Shown piece after piece: positions 35,257 to 43,214 of a DNA stretch of 64,000 bases. How positions within the stretch are numbered: position 1 is the stretch's first letter; the number at the start of each line of letters is the position of its first letter. The notes under the pieces are model-generated. The model was not told where the DNA came from. It did no database searches and saw only the letters and a program-made list of their open reading frames with translations. This stretch comes from Prostheceraeus crozeri (Eukaryota > Platyhelminthes > Polycladida > Euryleptidae): contig CAJQUW010008697.1 in assembly GCA_907163375.1 (NCBI GenBank), positions 1-64,000 on the forward strand. Direction: 5' to 3'. Both the position numbers and the translations under genes were made by a program.

Positions 35257-36654
35257 TTAACTCTTCATTCGGAAATGGAGTGTGATACTTGTCACAGCAT
35301 CTTTATGAAAAGGAATCAACGCACCAGCATCGTCATAAATGGCAATATCAATTTGTGGGATGTAGTTTGATTTCAGCTTTGTATAATGCACTTTCTTGAA
35401 AGTATGCTCAGATAAAATACTGCAGCTCTTTGGCTGGTATGGTATCATTGCTAGCAATGGAGCTTCAACATCTCCCACACGTACATCTTCACCAATATTG
35501 GAATATATCTGAAAATAGTTAATACGACGCGATAGCGACATGTCTGCGCTAGCTTTGGTTACAGTACCACTTTTAAAGATATTTTGGTCAAAACCCAAAA
35601 TGTCCATTAGAGTTTTATCCATAATTAGTTCAATACCTTTTCCACTTATAGTGAGAGACAAAGTACCTTCTTTTTCAGAAAATGAAATATGTTGCTCATT
35701 AATCACTTCATTTAAATAATCTACAACCAATTTAACCGAAGTAATAATGCGAGGCATCAACACTCTTGTTTCATGTAAGAAACCACCAAAAGGCTCTACA
35801 CACTTTCTGTATAAAGATACGGCCCATTCTGTATCAAATTGATTTGACCTTTCACATGGTAAATGTTGCATATCAGATTTTCCATGAACAGCTGCAGAAC
35901 GATGTCGTAAGAACTGATGAAAATCTTTTGAACAAACTAATACTAGATCATCATCATTTAATTTGCTTATTGCAATATGATTAGATGATTTGATATAAGT
36001 CAATGTTGCCACTTGTTTACCATCAACTCGAAGGAGATAATTAAATTTCTTCAATAATGTTTCAGGAGTCATGTTTGTCTTTCTTGGTTTAATCACAATC
36101 TTCTTCACCAACGTCTTCTCATTTCTTGGAATAAGATCTACATAATAAGCTTCCTCTCGATATATTAACTGTTTATGACCACTTATGTGGTAATTAACGT
36201 TAAAATTATCATAGCTTGTTAAGGCGCTAGCGAGGTAGCCTAAATCATTTCTTAAACTTGGACTTAAACCAACAATCCAATCTTTCTCAACTACATGATG
36301 TACATAATTATAATCATCATTGTGCGGAGTAAATTGGACAATATGTTTACACGCTTTATTCAAGAAATCATATATAAACTTTTTACATGATAAGAGATCT
36401 TTCTTTGGCCACTGTGGAATGTATACTCGGCACCCCTTTTCACATTGATAAGCAGCTGTACGCCTCATATTAATAGTCATCACCTCATGATCAAAAGTAT
36501 AGACACAGTTGCTATAAACAAGTTGAGTGACACCCACTTCCCAATTTCCATTTAGCTGTTGTGCATGATCAATGGGAGTAGAAAAGAGTGCGGCTCGATT
36601 GCTAGTAAATCTCTTTGTAGCCGCATTGCTAAGCAAAATATGATAAAACGACAT
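35257..36654 (-). CDS. Polinton WEVG-domain protein, copy 2
   Basis: 465 residues from ATG 36654 (MSFYHILLSNAATKRF), with QLNGNWEVGVTQLVYSNCVY at the position where copy 1 has its WEVG motif. It ends 39 bp before the start of copy 1, and the two are probably co-transcribed. Its start codon is only 35 bp from the divergent start at 36690, so the two directions share a very compact promoter. Function unknown; see copy 1. Confidence 0.75.
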   Translation of the reverse strand: MSFYHILLSNAATKRFTSNRAALFSTPIDHAQQLNGNWEVGVTQLVYSNCVYTFDHEVMTINMRRTAAYQCEKGCRVYIPQWPKKDLLSCKKFIYDFLNKACKHIVQFTPHNDDYNYVHHVVEKDWIVGLSPSLRNDLGYLASALTSYDNFNVNYHISGHKQLIYREEAYYVDLIPRNEKTLVKKIVIKPRKTNMTPETLLKKFNYLLRVDGKQVATLTYIKSSNHIAISKLNDDDLVLVCSKDFHQFLRHRSAAVHGKSDMQHLPCERSNQFDTEWAVSLYRKCVEPFGGFLHETRVLMPRIITSVKLVVDYLNEVINEQHISFSEKEGTLSLTISGKGIELIMDKTLMDILGFDQNIFKSGTVTKASADMSLSRRINYFQIYSNIGEDVRVGDVEAPLLAMIPYQPKSCSILSEHTFKKVHYTKLKSNYIPQIDIAIYDDAGALIPFHKDAVTSITLHFRMKS

Positions 36655-36689
36655 TTTTATATTGCTAATCTGCAACTTTGCATAACATC

Positions 36690-37046
36690 ATGAAGACTTG
36701 GATTTTGGACTCTCTACAATATATCAGAGTTGATCGTGATGGAAACGTACATTTCAAAAATTCTCATGGTCATACATCAAGAGGTATTACATTAACATGG
36801 CGACAATTTGTCAACCTCAATGATATCATGAGGGATTTGGAATATTTTGAAACATTAAGATTCATCTCCTTGGGTGATCAAGTTTGGCTTCAACATTACA
36901 GAAATGAAATTCAAATCTACCATTCTCATTCCGCAAACTGTTTCTCATTTCGCAAATACAATTGGGAGAAGTATAGAAGATACATACATCGCTCCATCAT
37001 GACATTTATTCGTCGTGAGTTCATCGCCCTACTATGCAAATCTTAA
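36690..37046 (+). CDS. PC4-like protein, copy 1 (Polinton)
   Basis: 118 residues from ATG 36690, a start supported by alignment with its neighbour at 37069 (KTWILDSLQ against SWKLDSLQ). It seems to consist of two similar halves, each a set of beta strands followed by a helix: VHFKNSHGHTSRGITLTWRQ with FVNLNDIM, and IQIYHSHSANCFSFRKYNWE with KYRRYIHRSI. The first half resembles the ssDNA-binding domain of transcription coactivator PC4 (strand, Gly, R/K-G-I-S/T-L, then a helix starting with W/F). It precedes a TBP-like gene. The PC4 assignment is a hypothesis from pattern, not a demonstrated homology. Confidence 0.6.
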   Translation: MKTWILDSLQYIRVDRDGNVHFKNSHGHTSRGITLTWRQFVNLNDIMRDLEYFETLRFISLGDQVWLQHYRNEIQIYHSHSANCFSFRKYNWEKYRRYIHRSIMTFIRREFIALLCKS

Positions 37047-37068
37047 TCAGACATGACTACCACACATC

Positions 37069-37719
37069 ATGAGTTGGAAATTAGATTCCCTACAACGTAT
37101 TGAAACGGATCATGATCGAAACGTCTATTTCAAAGATTCAACTGGAAATGTGAGAAGAGAGTTTGCTTTATCTTATCGTCATTTTCAATCTCTACATCAT
37201 ATCATGAAGGACTTGAAATACTTCTATATGAAAAGACATTCACGTATTGGAAATCGCATCTGGCTGCGCGTCAACAATCGGCGAATTCAACTCTATCATT
37301 CCCAACTGCATACTAACTTCACATTTCATCAAGGTAGTTGGGAAAAGTATAAAAGGAAGGTACATCGCTCAATTTACTCATTCTTTCATCATGAAGCGCC
37401 ATCGCTACACCATCGTCAACATTCTCCGTCGCTTCAGACTCTACACCAAAATCGATCTCAGAACATTACACCAACAGCTTCCAAACAGCAAGTATTACCC
37501 GGGCCGTCCTCAAATGTTAGTGGTGAAGATGAACAATTCACGGAATCTTCAACTCTTCCCAAATGGGACTGTACAGATTCTCGGCGCCCTTTCTCATTCA
37601 TCGGCGCAGTCAATGCGCTTAGAGCTACAAAGACTACTACGTCGGATATGGAAGAGGGAGAGGTGTGTGATGTCGAATCTGACTGTGGACAATATGGTGA
37701 TCTCTACTCAATTGAGTGA
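37069..37719 (+). CDS. PC4-like protein, copy 2, long overlapping tail
   Basis: 216 residues. The first 105 align with copy 1 along the whole length (VYFKDSTGNVRREFALSYRH, IWLRVNNRRIQLYHS, WEKYKRKVHRSI). The remaining 110 are serine/histidine/glutamine-rich, look disordered, and overlap the TBP-like gene in another frame from 37391. Copy 1 stops where this tail begins, so the tail is either a real dual-coding extension or an accident of an open frame. Role as for copy 1. Confidence 0.6.
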   Translation: MSWKLDSLQRIETDHDRNVYFKDSTGNVRREFALSYRHFQSLHHIMKDLKYFYMKRHSRIGNRIWLRVNNRRIQLYHSQLHTNFTFHQGSWEKYKRKVHRSIYSFFHHEAPSLHHRQHSPSLQTLHQNRSQNITPTASKQQVLPGPSSNVSGEDEQFTESSTLPKWDCTDSRRPFSFIGAVNALRATKTTTSDMEEGEVCDVESDCGQYGDLYSIE

Positions 37720-37936
37720 CAGTCTATCATTTTTGAAGATTCGTACCAGCAGTTACAGTTTGTGTTATGAACCCGAACTTTTTCCTGCAGCTCTCATTAG
37801 TTGTTGGTTGCCTGTGCATGTGGCAATCTTTCATAATAGTAAAGTGATCATTACTGGACTAAAATCTCATGTACAAGCAAATATGATCCTAGACTATCTC
37901 ATTGAGTATGTACGTACCCAGCGGATTGTAAAATAA
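37391..37936 (+). CDS. TATA-binding-protein-like protein encoded by the Polinton
   Basis: 181 residues from ATG 37391, the size of the TBP core (about 180). TBP is the saddle-shaped factor that binds and bends the TATA box. The two TBP repeats can be followed by eye. Repeat 1: TIVNIL, KIDLRTL, NSKYYPGRP, LQLFPNGTVQILGA. Repeat 2: VDNMVIST, SYSLCYEPELFPAAL, VHVAIFHNSKVIITGLK. These align in order with NIV, LDLK, NAEYNPKRF, ALIFSSGKMVCTGAK and QNMVGS, SYEPELFPGL, LLIFVSGKVVLTGAK of cellular TBP. Three of the four DNA-intercalating phenylalanines are kept (the first is proline) and both central asparagines are kept. It follows two PC4-like genes and converges on the protease gene 26 bp away. Very divergent from host TBP, so not a recent capture. 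Confidence 0.85.
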   Translation: MKRHRYTIVNILRRFRLYTKIDLRTLHQQLPNSKYYPGRPQMLVVKMNNSRNLQLFPNGTVQILGALSHSSAQSMRLELQRLLRRIWKRERCVMSNLTVDNMVISTQLSDSLSFLKIRTSSYSLCYEPELFPAALISCWLPVHVAIFHNSKVIITGLKSHVQANMILDYLIEYVRTQRIVK

Positions 37937-37967
37937 AAAACAATTTTTCCAACATGATGTTTTTATT
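37932..37967. terminator. Poly(A) signals overlapping two convergent stop codons
   Basis: The TBP-like gene ends AAATAAAAAAC, so AATAAA (37932-37937) overlaps its stop. On the other strand the protease gene ends GAAATAAAAAC, with AATAAA at 37967-37962 overlapping its stop. Only 26 bp separate the genes. Confidence 0.6.
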
Positions 37968-38424
37968 TCAAATCATGATAGAACTTACAAATCATTTTTT
38001 CATTAGAGGATGGATTACATGAAAAGTTTTGAATAACAGATGCAAATCGAGATACATGTAAACGTTTTAAGATGAAGTACAGTACAAAAGCACCACACGT
38101 TGATGAAAGTGGATGTTGTAGTATGCGTTCATTTCGCTGATATTGACGCGTATGTTTTCTCAACCACTGCTGTGTTGGTATATTTGGAGGTTGAGCAAGA
38201 GAGTCAAATAGTTCACCACGTCGGTCTTCTCCAATAAAGATCGCTTTCCAATGCTCACCGCCTAAATTCTGAGAATGAGTGTTTAGCACAATAAAGATGG
38301 GATAGTGATTTACTGCAGGTGGTAAGGTATCGAGTGAATAGACATTATCGAAAGCTTTCAACGTCGCTTCGTCTGCATTACGCTGCACTTTAGTCTTAAT
38401 ATCGTCAGCAGTCAACCAACTCAT
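37963..38424 (-). CDS. Adenain-like cysteine protease (Polinton)
   Basis: 153 residues. Maturation protease of virion proteins in Polintons and adenoviruses (family C5). Catalytic residues are in the expected order: histidine in GGEHWKAIF, aspartate in GELFDSLAQPP, glutamine in LQHPLSSTCG and the nucleophile cysteine in STCGAFVLYF. Its ATG overlaps the stop of the capsid gene (TAATG). Looks intact and of usual family length. Confidence 0.88.
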   Translation of the reverse strand: MSWLTADDIKTKVQRNADEATLKAFDNVYSLDTLPPAVNHYPIFIVLNTHSQNLGGEHWKAIFIGEDRRGELFDSLAQPPNIPTQQWLRKHTRQYQRNERILQHPLSSTCGAFVLYFILKRLHVSRFASVIQNFSCNPSSNEKMICKFYHDLK

Positions 38425-39701
38425 TAACGATTATACTGAAGAATCACGTCACGATACTTTGTAATTTCAATATTTGAATCGAAGACTGCATAAATTAATA
38501 CATTGATCGTCTCAGGTAGTGTTCTTTTGAACGTCAAATCCAAACGAATATTATGAGGCACGTTCGCTTGACGATAGGGTGCACTAATATCGCTGTCAGC
38601 AGTCAAATCAAATGCATAAATAGTATATCCACTCTTAAACTCTTTCATAGTCAGTCCGTTGGTATCATCCGTATTGTAAAAGCCAAAGACATCCATAAAA
38701 TCAACATAACTGCGCATAAATTGATCCGAAGCAAAATCTGGTTTGTAGGGTGGACCAGGATGACTCACACCATTTACACGTAAAGCAATTTCACTTAACT
38801 GATTGTGTTTAAAATTGAAAGGATTCTTCTTTATATTACCATTAAATGCATCATTTTCAACCATTGCCACCATGAGGAGCTTCGGCGCTTCCGATGGAAA
38901 GAGGCCATCTTTCATGAAACTCTTTTGATCTTTCGGAATTGTAAAGGTGAGAAGCTTTGTATGCTGAACGGGGTAAATGGCATTTTGGCGGTTAAGACCT
39001 TCAGCATGCCCTCTAATGACACTTGGATTCGGTACTACTCGACGAATGTAAAGTGCAATATCTTCCACATGAATTCTAAAATTGTCAACTTTAGCAAATG
39101 CATTCAGCGCAAATTCAGGCTTATTCAATGTCAGCTTGAGTCGCATGCTGGTATTACACAGTAAAAACTTTGACTGTCTAAAGAAGTCTAAATTCAGCGG
39201 ACCATATAGCTGACATACTCTACTATCTTTAATCATAGCAGATCGCTTTACAAAGCCACTGTTTGTTTCAACATCAAATTTTCCTGCTTCATCTCTGTAC
39301 CATCCCATGGCTTCCATATGACTTTTTTGTGCTGCTGGATGAAACTGTGATACATGATTGAAATATGATTTATAGGGATAATCGCTTTGACCACCTTCCA
39401 CCTGCTGCTCTCCAATCGTTAGAGAAACATCACGAAGTAATGTAGTCAATGGTAAATTGTTCAGTCCAACTTTATGTGCATCGTCAATAGCAGTTCCATC
39501 TGCTTGCTGAATTCTAAACCTCAAATCAAGCATCGCATAACTCAAATCTATGTAGTCATCACTACCACCAGGAATAACAAATTCAATGGGGCCAGCATTC
39601 TCAGCTGTTCGAGGATGATAATCTACAATACTTGAACTAAGAATATCTGTCTGTATGGCTTGTTGATCGAACAAACAAAAACCGGAAGTTTTACACTCCA
39701 T
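38424..39701 (-). CDS. Major capsid protein, double jelly roll (Polinton)
   Basis: 425 residues. It belongs to the family often annotated in animal genomes as F54H12.2-like, which are Polinton capsid proteins. Recognisable segments: an N-terminal ILSSSIVDYHPRT, IEFVIPGGSDDYIDLSYAML, TTLLRDVSLTIG, DNFRIHVEDIALYIRRV, PFNFKHNQLSEIALRVNG and a C-terminal TINVLIYAVFDSNIEI. It sits between the protease and a basic virion protein, as in other Polintons. Looks intact. Confidence 0.85.
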   Translation of the reverse strand: MECKTSGFCLFDQQAIQTDILSSSIVDYHPRTAENAGPIEFVIPGGSDDYIDLSYAMLDLRFRIQQADGTAIDDAHKVGLNNLPLTTLLRDVSLTIGEQQVEGGQSDYPYKSYFNHVSQFHPAAQKSHMEAMGWYRDEAGKFDVETNSGFVKRSAMIKDSRVCQLYGPLNLDFFRQSKFLLCNTSMRLKLTLNKPEFALNAFAKVDNFRIHVEDIALYIRRVVPNPSVIRGHAEGLNRQNAIYPVQHTKLLTFTIPKDQKSFMKDGLFPSEAPKLLMVAMVENDAFNGNIKKNPFNFKHNQLSEIALRVNGVSHPGPPYKPDFASDQFMRSYVDFMDVFGFYNTDDTNGLTMKEFKSGYTIYAFDLTADSDISAPYRQANVPHNIRLDLTFKRTLPETINVLIYAVFDSNIEITKYRDVILQYNR

Positions 39702-39703
39702 GA

Positions 39704-40159
39704 TTAGAAGTTATAGCAGCGTCGTCGTTTAGCGCCTGATGAATGATTAGAGCCTCTGCGACGTTTGCGTGAATGCCTTTTGACTGAAGATCGCACCTTA
39801 CCAGCTCCGCGATGTTTCCTCCTTCCTTTATTCATTCGTTTAGGTGATTTCTTTCCTTGAGTAACACCAGCAATGGTCTGCTTCAATGTTTTTAAACCGC
39901 GTTCCTTCCCACGATTCAACAAACTGCTCTTAAAACTTCTACCTCTGGAAAGATCACTAGCAACATCACCAGCAAAGCCAACGGCATTACTTAAAACATT
40001 TCGTTTTAAAGATCTACCGACATTGGATATGAGAGGTGCTACAACAGATTTCAGTGCACCAAGTATGCTTCCTCCACGTTGGCGGCGAGCACCGATGTAA
40101 ATTTGTCCTCCGCCACTTACATAGGAGGGTCGTGAATAAAATGAGGCAGTTGGATTCAT
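39704..40159 (-). CDS. Basic virion protein, pVI/pX-like (Polinton)
   Basis: 151 residues, very basic C-terminus (RRKHRGAG, KRHSRKRRRGS, GAKRRRC). The N-terminal half contains RRQRGGSILGALKSVVAPLI, an amphipathic or hydrophobic helix after a double glycine, similar in layout to adenovirus pVI and pX and to the small proteins next to capsid genes in Polintons. A GG junction could be a protease cleavage site. It probably packages or contacts DNA inside the particle; the assignment is by layout. Confidence 0.65.
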   Translation of the reverse strand: MNPTASFYSRPSYVSGGGQIYIGARRQRGGSILGALKSVVAPLISNVGRSLKRNVLSNAVGFAGDVASDLSRGRSFKSSLLNRGKERGLKTLKQTIAGVTQGKKSPKRMNKGRRKHRGAGKVRSSVKRHSRKRRRGSNHSSGAKRRRCYNF

Positions 40160-40200
40160 AGCTCAAACCCTAAACATTGTTAGTTACAACTTTGCATGAA

Positions 40201-41289
40201 TCACTGTCGATCACTTAGATGAAAGATGTCGGCACGACGCATCCAAGAGTTCATACTTGAAGGATAACCAGTCCATTTAACAAGACACCATTCTTCACCT
40301 TGCCGTTTTTTACATCGAATGATTTTCTCTACCAAATATGTTTCACTTTCAGTGACTACCTCAATCTCATCGCGGTAAAAGCTACCCTCAATTTCTTCAT
40401 TATCGTAATCTTTCAACTTGTAGGTGGTCGGAGAGTCTTTTTGATTAATCCTTGATACTGTAAATACCTCCTCTGTCCAATTCGGAAGGTACCCTTTAGC
40501 AAAAACACTTTTCACTTTTGAGATACGAACTTTATCGCCAATTTTCACATCACTTTTCACATGAGTGCGTTTACGTTGAAATGATTCGCGCACTTTATCT
40601 ACATTGTCAGCATTTACATCTACTGGTCTGAGTCCAATAGAACGATGGATAGAGTGATTGTAGGCATGGAGTGTATCTTGTAGAACCTTTGTCCAATTTT
40701 GTGTCAAGTTGGCAGTAAAATGTCGCCACAAGCGATTTTTTAATGTGCGATTAAAACGTTCAACGAGTGCAGCTTTATAAGCGCTCTTTACACTAAACAA
40801 CTCAATGTCATGCCTCTCAAATAATCTTGTCACATGCTGATTTTCAAACTCTTTTCCTTGATCACTCTGAATTCTTTTTGGAATGCGACCTTCTCGAAAA
40901 ATTGTTTGGAATGCTTTTGCTACTCCTTTCCCTTCTTTAGTTTTTAAAGGTTGAGCCCACGCATAACGCGAGAAAATATCAATGACGGTTAAAATAAAAT
41001 TATTGCCCGAGTTATGTTTTGAAATGGAGGCAACATCGCACAAATCTGCTTGCCACTGTTCATCGATGTCATGAACAATATAATGGCGGGTGCGGTACTT
41101 CTTTTTCGCTTGTTTGTGGAGTGTATAGGTAGCCTGACCCTTTAACCATCGTTTCACTTGTGATTGTGGAAGACCACTCGCTTTTGATAATTTCTTGATA
41201 GATGCAAATCCTGCCGGATGTTTTACATCATAATAGATTGACTTCAAACGTTCAGTCGATGACGGCTGACTCTTTTTCCTCCTTCTCAT
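40201..41289 (-). CDS. DDE integrase with C-terminal chromodomain (Polinton)
   Basis: 362 residues if the start is ATG 41289 (MRRRKKSQPSSTERLKS); the frame is open to another ATG at 41421, but that extension is low-complexity and overlaps a Cys-rich ORF, so I prefer the inner start. It inserts the element and makes the 6-bp duplication. Catalytic residues: aspartate in WQADLCDVAS, aspartate in RIQSDQGKEFEN, glutamate in ALVERFNRTLKNR. An SH3-like segment (KIGDKVRISKVKSVF) precedes a chromodomain near the end (YLVEKIIRC, EWCLVKWTGYPSSMNSWM). Looks intact. Confidence 0.92.
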   Translation of the reverse strand: MRRRKKSQPSSTERLKSIYYDVKHPAGFASIKKLSKASGLPQSQVKRWLKGQATYTLHKQAKKKYRTRHYIVHDIDEQWQADLCDVASISKHNSGNNFILTVIDIFSRYAWAQPLKTKEGKGVAKAFQTIFREGRIPKRIQSDQGKEFENQHVTRLFERHDIELFSVKSAYKAALVERFNRTLKNRLWRHFTANLTQNWTKVLQDTLHAYNHSIHRSIGLRPVDVNADNVDKVRESFQRKRTHVKSDVKIGDKVRISKVKSVFAKGYLPNWTEEVFTVSRINQKDSPTTYKLKDYDNEEIEGSFYRDEIEVVTESETYLVEKIIRCKKRQGEEWCLVKWTGYPSSMNSWMRRADIFHLSDRQ

Positions 41290-41467
41290 CTTTTTGTTTT
41301 CTTGCCTTTCTACATTTACAACAACTGCAGCATTTAGCTTTAGCGGTTTTGCGATCGTGTTCACATTGCTTAGGGGTTTCATTATGAGAGCTGGCGCAGC
41401 AAGTGCAAGTGACAACGACATTCACCTCTGGCGGCTCATTACATGGCAAGCAACACATCTGCTTCAT
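41252..41467 (-). CDS. Small cysteine-rich protein overlapping the integrase
   Basis: 71 residues with 13 cysteines arranged in pairs (CCLPC, CTCC, CCSCCKC) and a lysine/glutamate-rich tail, overlapping the start of the integrase gene in another frame by about 38 bp (or more with the longer integrase start). It begins right after the stop of the upstream gene (TAATATG), which supports translation from this ATG. Metal binding is likely; the family is not recognised. Confidence 0.5.
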   Translation of the reverse strand: MKQMCCLPCNEPPEVNVVVTCTCCASSHNETPKQCEHDRKTAKAKCCSCCKCRKARKQKDEKEEKESAVID

Positions 41468-41468
41468 A

Positions 41469-42161
41469 TTAATAGTCTGAGAACATGTATTTCCTAGGAG
41501 GAGCTGTTTTACGTTTTCCTTTTACCAGTTTTAGTGATGATGTAGATCTACGTCGAGTTCTTCCTCTTGTTTGCTTAGTGAGTGTGGGAGGGGATGTAGC
41601 AGGTGACGTCTTAAACCAATTTGTTGGCATTTTCATCGCCTGAAGCATTGGAGTAGTAGCCACTGTTGAATCAAGTTCTTTCAATGTCTCATTATTTAAA
41701 GCAAATTTTGGCACATTATGCTTTTTCAATAGTTTAAGAAAGTATGACCAACCAGGTGGAACATAGCCCTGACGGCGCTTTCTACGTGTTGCATACTGAA
41801 TCAAGTCTTCATAACGTGAAGCATCAATCACTTTATTTTCATCTGTAATGATTTCTCCTCTATCATTTACATTGAGATGGGGTTCAATACTGTTGAAAAG
41901 AGATATGGCATGTGCGCGAGATGCTAAAGGTGTAGCAGTCGATACAGAGTCACGCATCTTATTCTTCAAGTTTTTCAATTGCTCAACAGTTTCCGATTGT
42001 AATAATACAGCACGATGTGGATCTTTGATGTGAACATTTTGCTGATAATCTATTTCTTTCCTATACATTTGATTTGCAAGAGGTTGCTTTACTTGCTGCA
42101 TGGCAGTCAATTGTACATATTCATCCTGAGGAATAACAATCATGCGAGAATAAGAACTCAT
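41469..42161 (-). CDS. Conserved Polinton protein of unknown function
   Basis: 230 residues. The N-terminus MIVIPQDEYVQL, the arginine-lysine run ATRRKRRQGY, and GWSYFLKLLKKHNVPKFALN match a type of uncharacterised protein that I recall next to the packaging ATPase in animal Polintons. The C-terminus is basic (RGRTRRRSTSS). Its ATG overlaps the ATPase stop (ATGA), so expression is likely coupled. A virion or DNA-binding role is possible but unproven. Confidence 0.65.
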   Translation of the reverse strand: MSSYSRMIVIPQDEYVQLTAMQQVKQPLANQMYRKEIDYQQNVHIKDPHRAVLLQSETVEQLKNLKNKMRDSVSTATPLASRAHAISLFNSIEPHLNVNDRGEIITDENKVIDASRYEDLIQYATRRKRRQGYVPPGWSYFLKLLKKHNVPKFALNNETLKELDSTVATTPMLQAMKMPTNWFKTSPATSPPTLTKQTRGRTRRRSTSSLKLVKGKRKTAPPRKYMFSDY

Positions 42162-42823
42162 AGTTTGTAGATAATCATGGGAGTTTTCAAAATATCACTT
42201 CGAAATCTAAATTCTTCCGGACACTCTTGCGTAAAGTCAATGAATAAGTAACCGTATGGTTTTTCAGTAGCTGCTTGAAAAATTTCAATTAAGGCTTTTG
42301 ATCCTCTGGGTGCAACTTGTCGCGCTAAAATTTCAAATTGACTTTTATCTCGCGGATTCTTGAAAATAGCATAATAGTGTGTATTCAGGTTTCGTGTACG
42401 AGCTTCTTTTCCATCAGGAAACAAATTTTGTGTAATATAGATGATAAAACACCTTTTATGGTGTGCTGCGCGAGTGAACATATCTGTAACATCTTTTGAA
42501 TTCTTACTTTCTTTTAATAAATCATCCAATACAACAACATCATTAGACTGAAGTTTATCCACTGGAATAATTCCTTCATGTCGAATAAAGTTGCGACTTT
42601 GCAATTCCTGAAACAGCGACGGTTGATAAATACCATAACACCAAATCACTCGATTGATAGGTTCCTTAAACAACTCCCTTCTTTTATCCAATAAATTCAG
42701 CGTGAAAACAGTTTTACCTGCATGAGATGGACCTGATACAGTCAGAACTTTATCACATTGAAGTCTGAAATCCATTTTATTACTTTGAAACTCAACATTT
42801 GCATAATTAACGCTTAGAGCCAA
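42158..42823 (-). CDS. FtsK/HerA-type DNA packaging ATPase (Polinton)
   Basis: 221 residues. Walker A is GPSHAGKT (residues about 31-38), Walker B is NDVVVLDDLL, and the sensor-like IYITQNLFP follows. Drives genome packaging into the particle in related viruses. The ATG at 42823 lies within the end of the upstream gene (17-nt overlap); an internal methionine (MDFRLQC) is an alternative start. Looks intact and of the usual family size. Confidence 0.9.
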   Translation of the reverse strand: MALSVNYANVEFQSNKMDFRLQCDKVLTVSGPSHAGKTVFTLNLLDKRRELFKEPINRVIWCYGIYQPSLFQELQSRNFIRHEGIIPVDKLQSNDVVVLDDLLKESKNSKDVTDMFTRAAHHKRCFIIYITQNLFPDGKEARTRNLNTHYYAIFKNPRDKSQFEILARQVAPRGSKALIEIFQAATEKPYGYLFIDFTQECPEEFRFRSDILKTPMIIYKL

Positions 42824-43163
42824 AGATATTTCCCAATAGGTTGCCCACGGCAGGAGCTATCATTGGAAGTATTGCTGAAAGGAAACCGCCCTTTTGTGTT
42901 AGAGTTTTCCTCTTTCTTTGAAGGGCGACTTTAGGATTGGAGATGAAACGCAATTTCGTAGCATATCGCTTAAGTAACTTTCGTTGTTTTGGCGCTAATT
43001 TCTTCGTCCTCAACTTCCTCACATGAGAAATAATTTCACAAATGAATTTATCGTTAGCATGTCGTATAGCATTGTATCGCTGATTTGCTTTCATTCGTCG
43101 GAGAGCTTGAATGGCTGAAGAAAACTTTTGACTTTTACGTTTCGTCATTTTACGTTTCGCCAT
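42807..43163 (-). CDS. Small basic protein with GGFL tail (Polinton)
   Basis: 118 residues. A lysine/arginine-rich N-terminal two thirds ends in KRKTLTQKGGFLSAILPMIA and a hydrophobic, glycine-rich tail (PAVGNLLGNIFG). Proteins with this basic-then-GGFL layout are frequent in animal Polintons and adintoviruses and have been compared with adenovirus pX. A protease site at the double glycine would release a membrane-active peptide; that is inference. Confidence 0.7.
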   Translation of the reverse strand: MAKRKMTKRKSQKFSSAIQALRRMKANQRYNAIRHANDKFICEIISHVRKLRTKKLAPKQRKLLKRYATKLRFISNPKVALQRKRKTLTQKGGFLSAILPMIAPAVGNLLGNIFGSKR

Positions 43164-43214
43164 TTTCCGTGTTAGTCTTTGCTAAAACCTATCTTTACCA
43201 CATTTGCATAGGCA

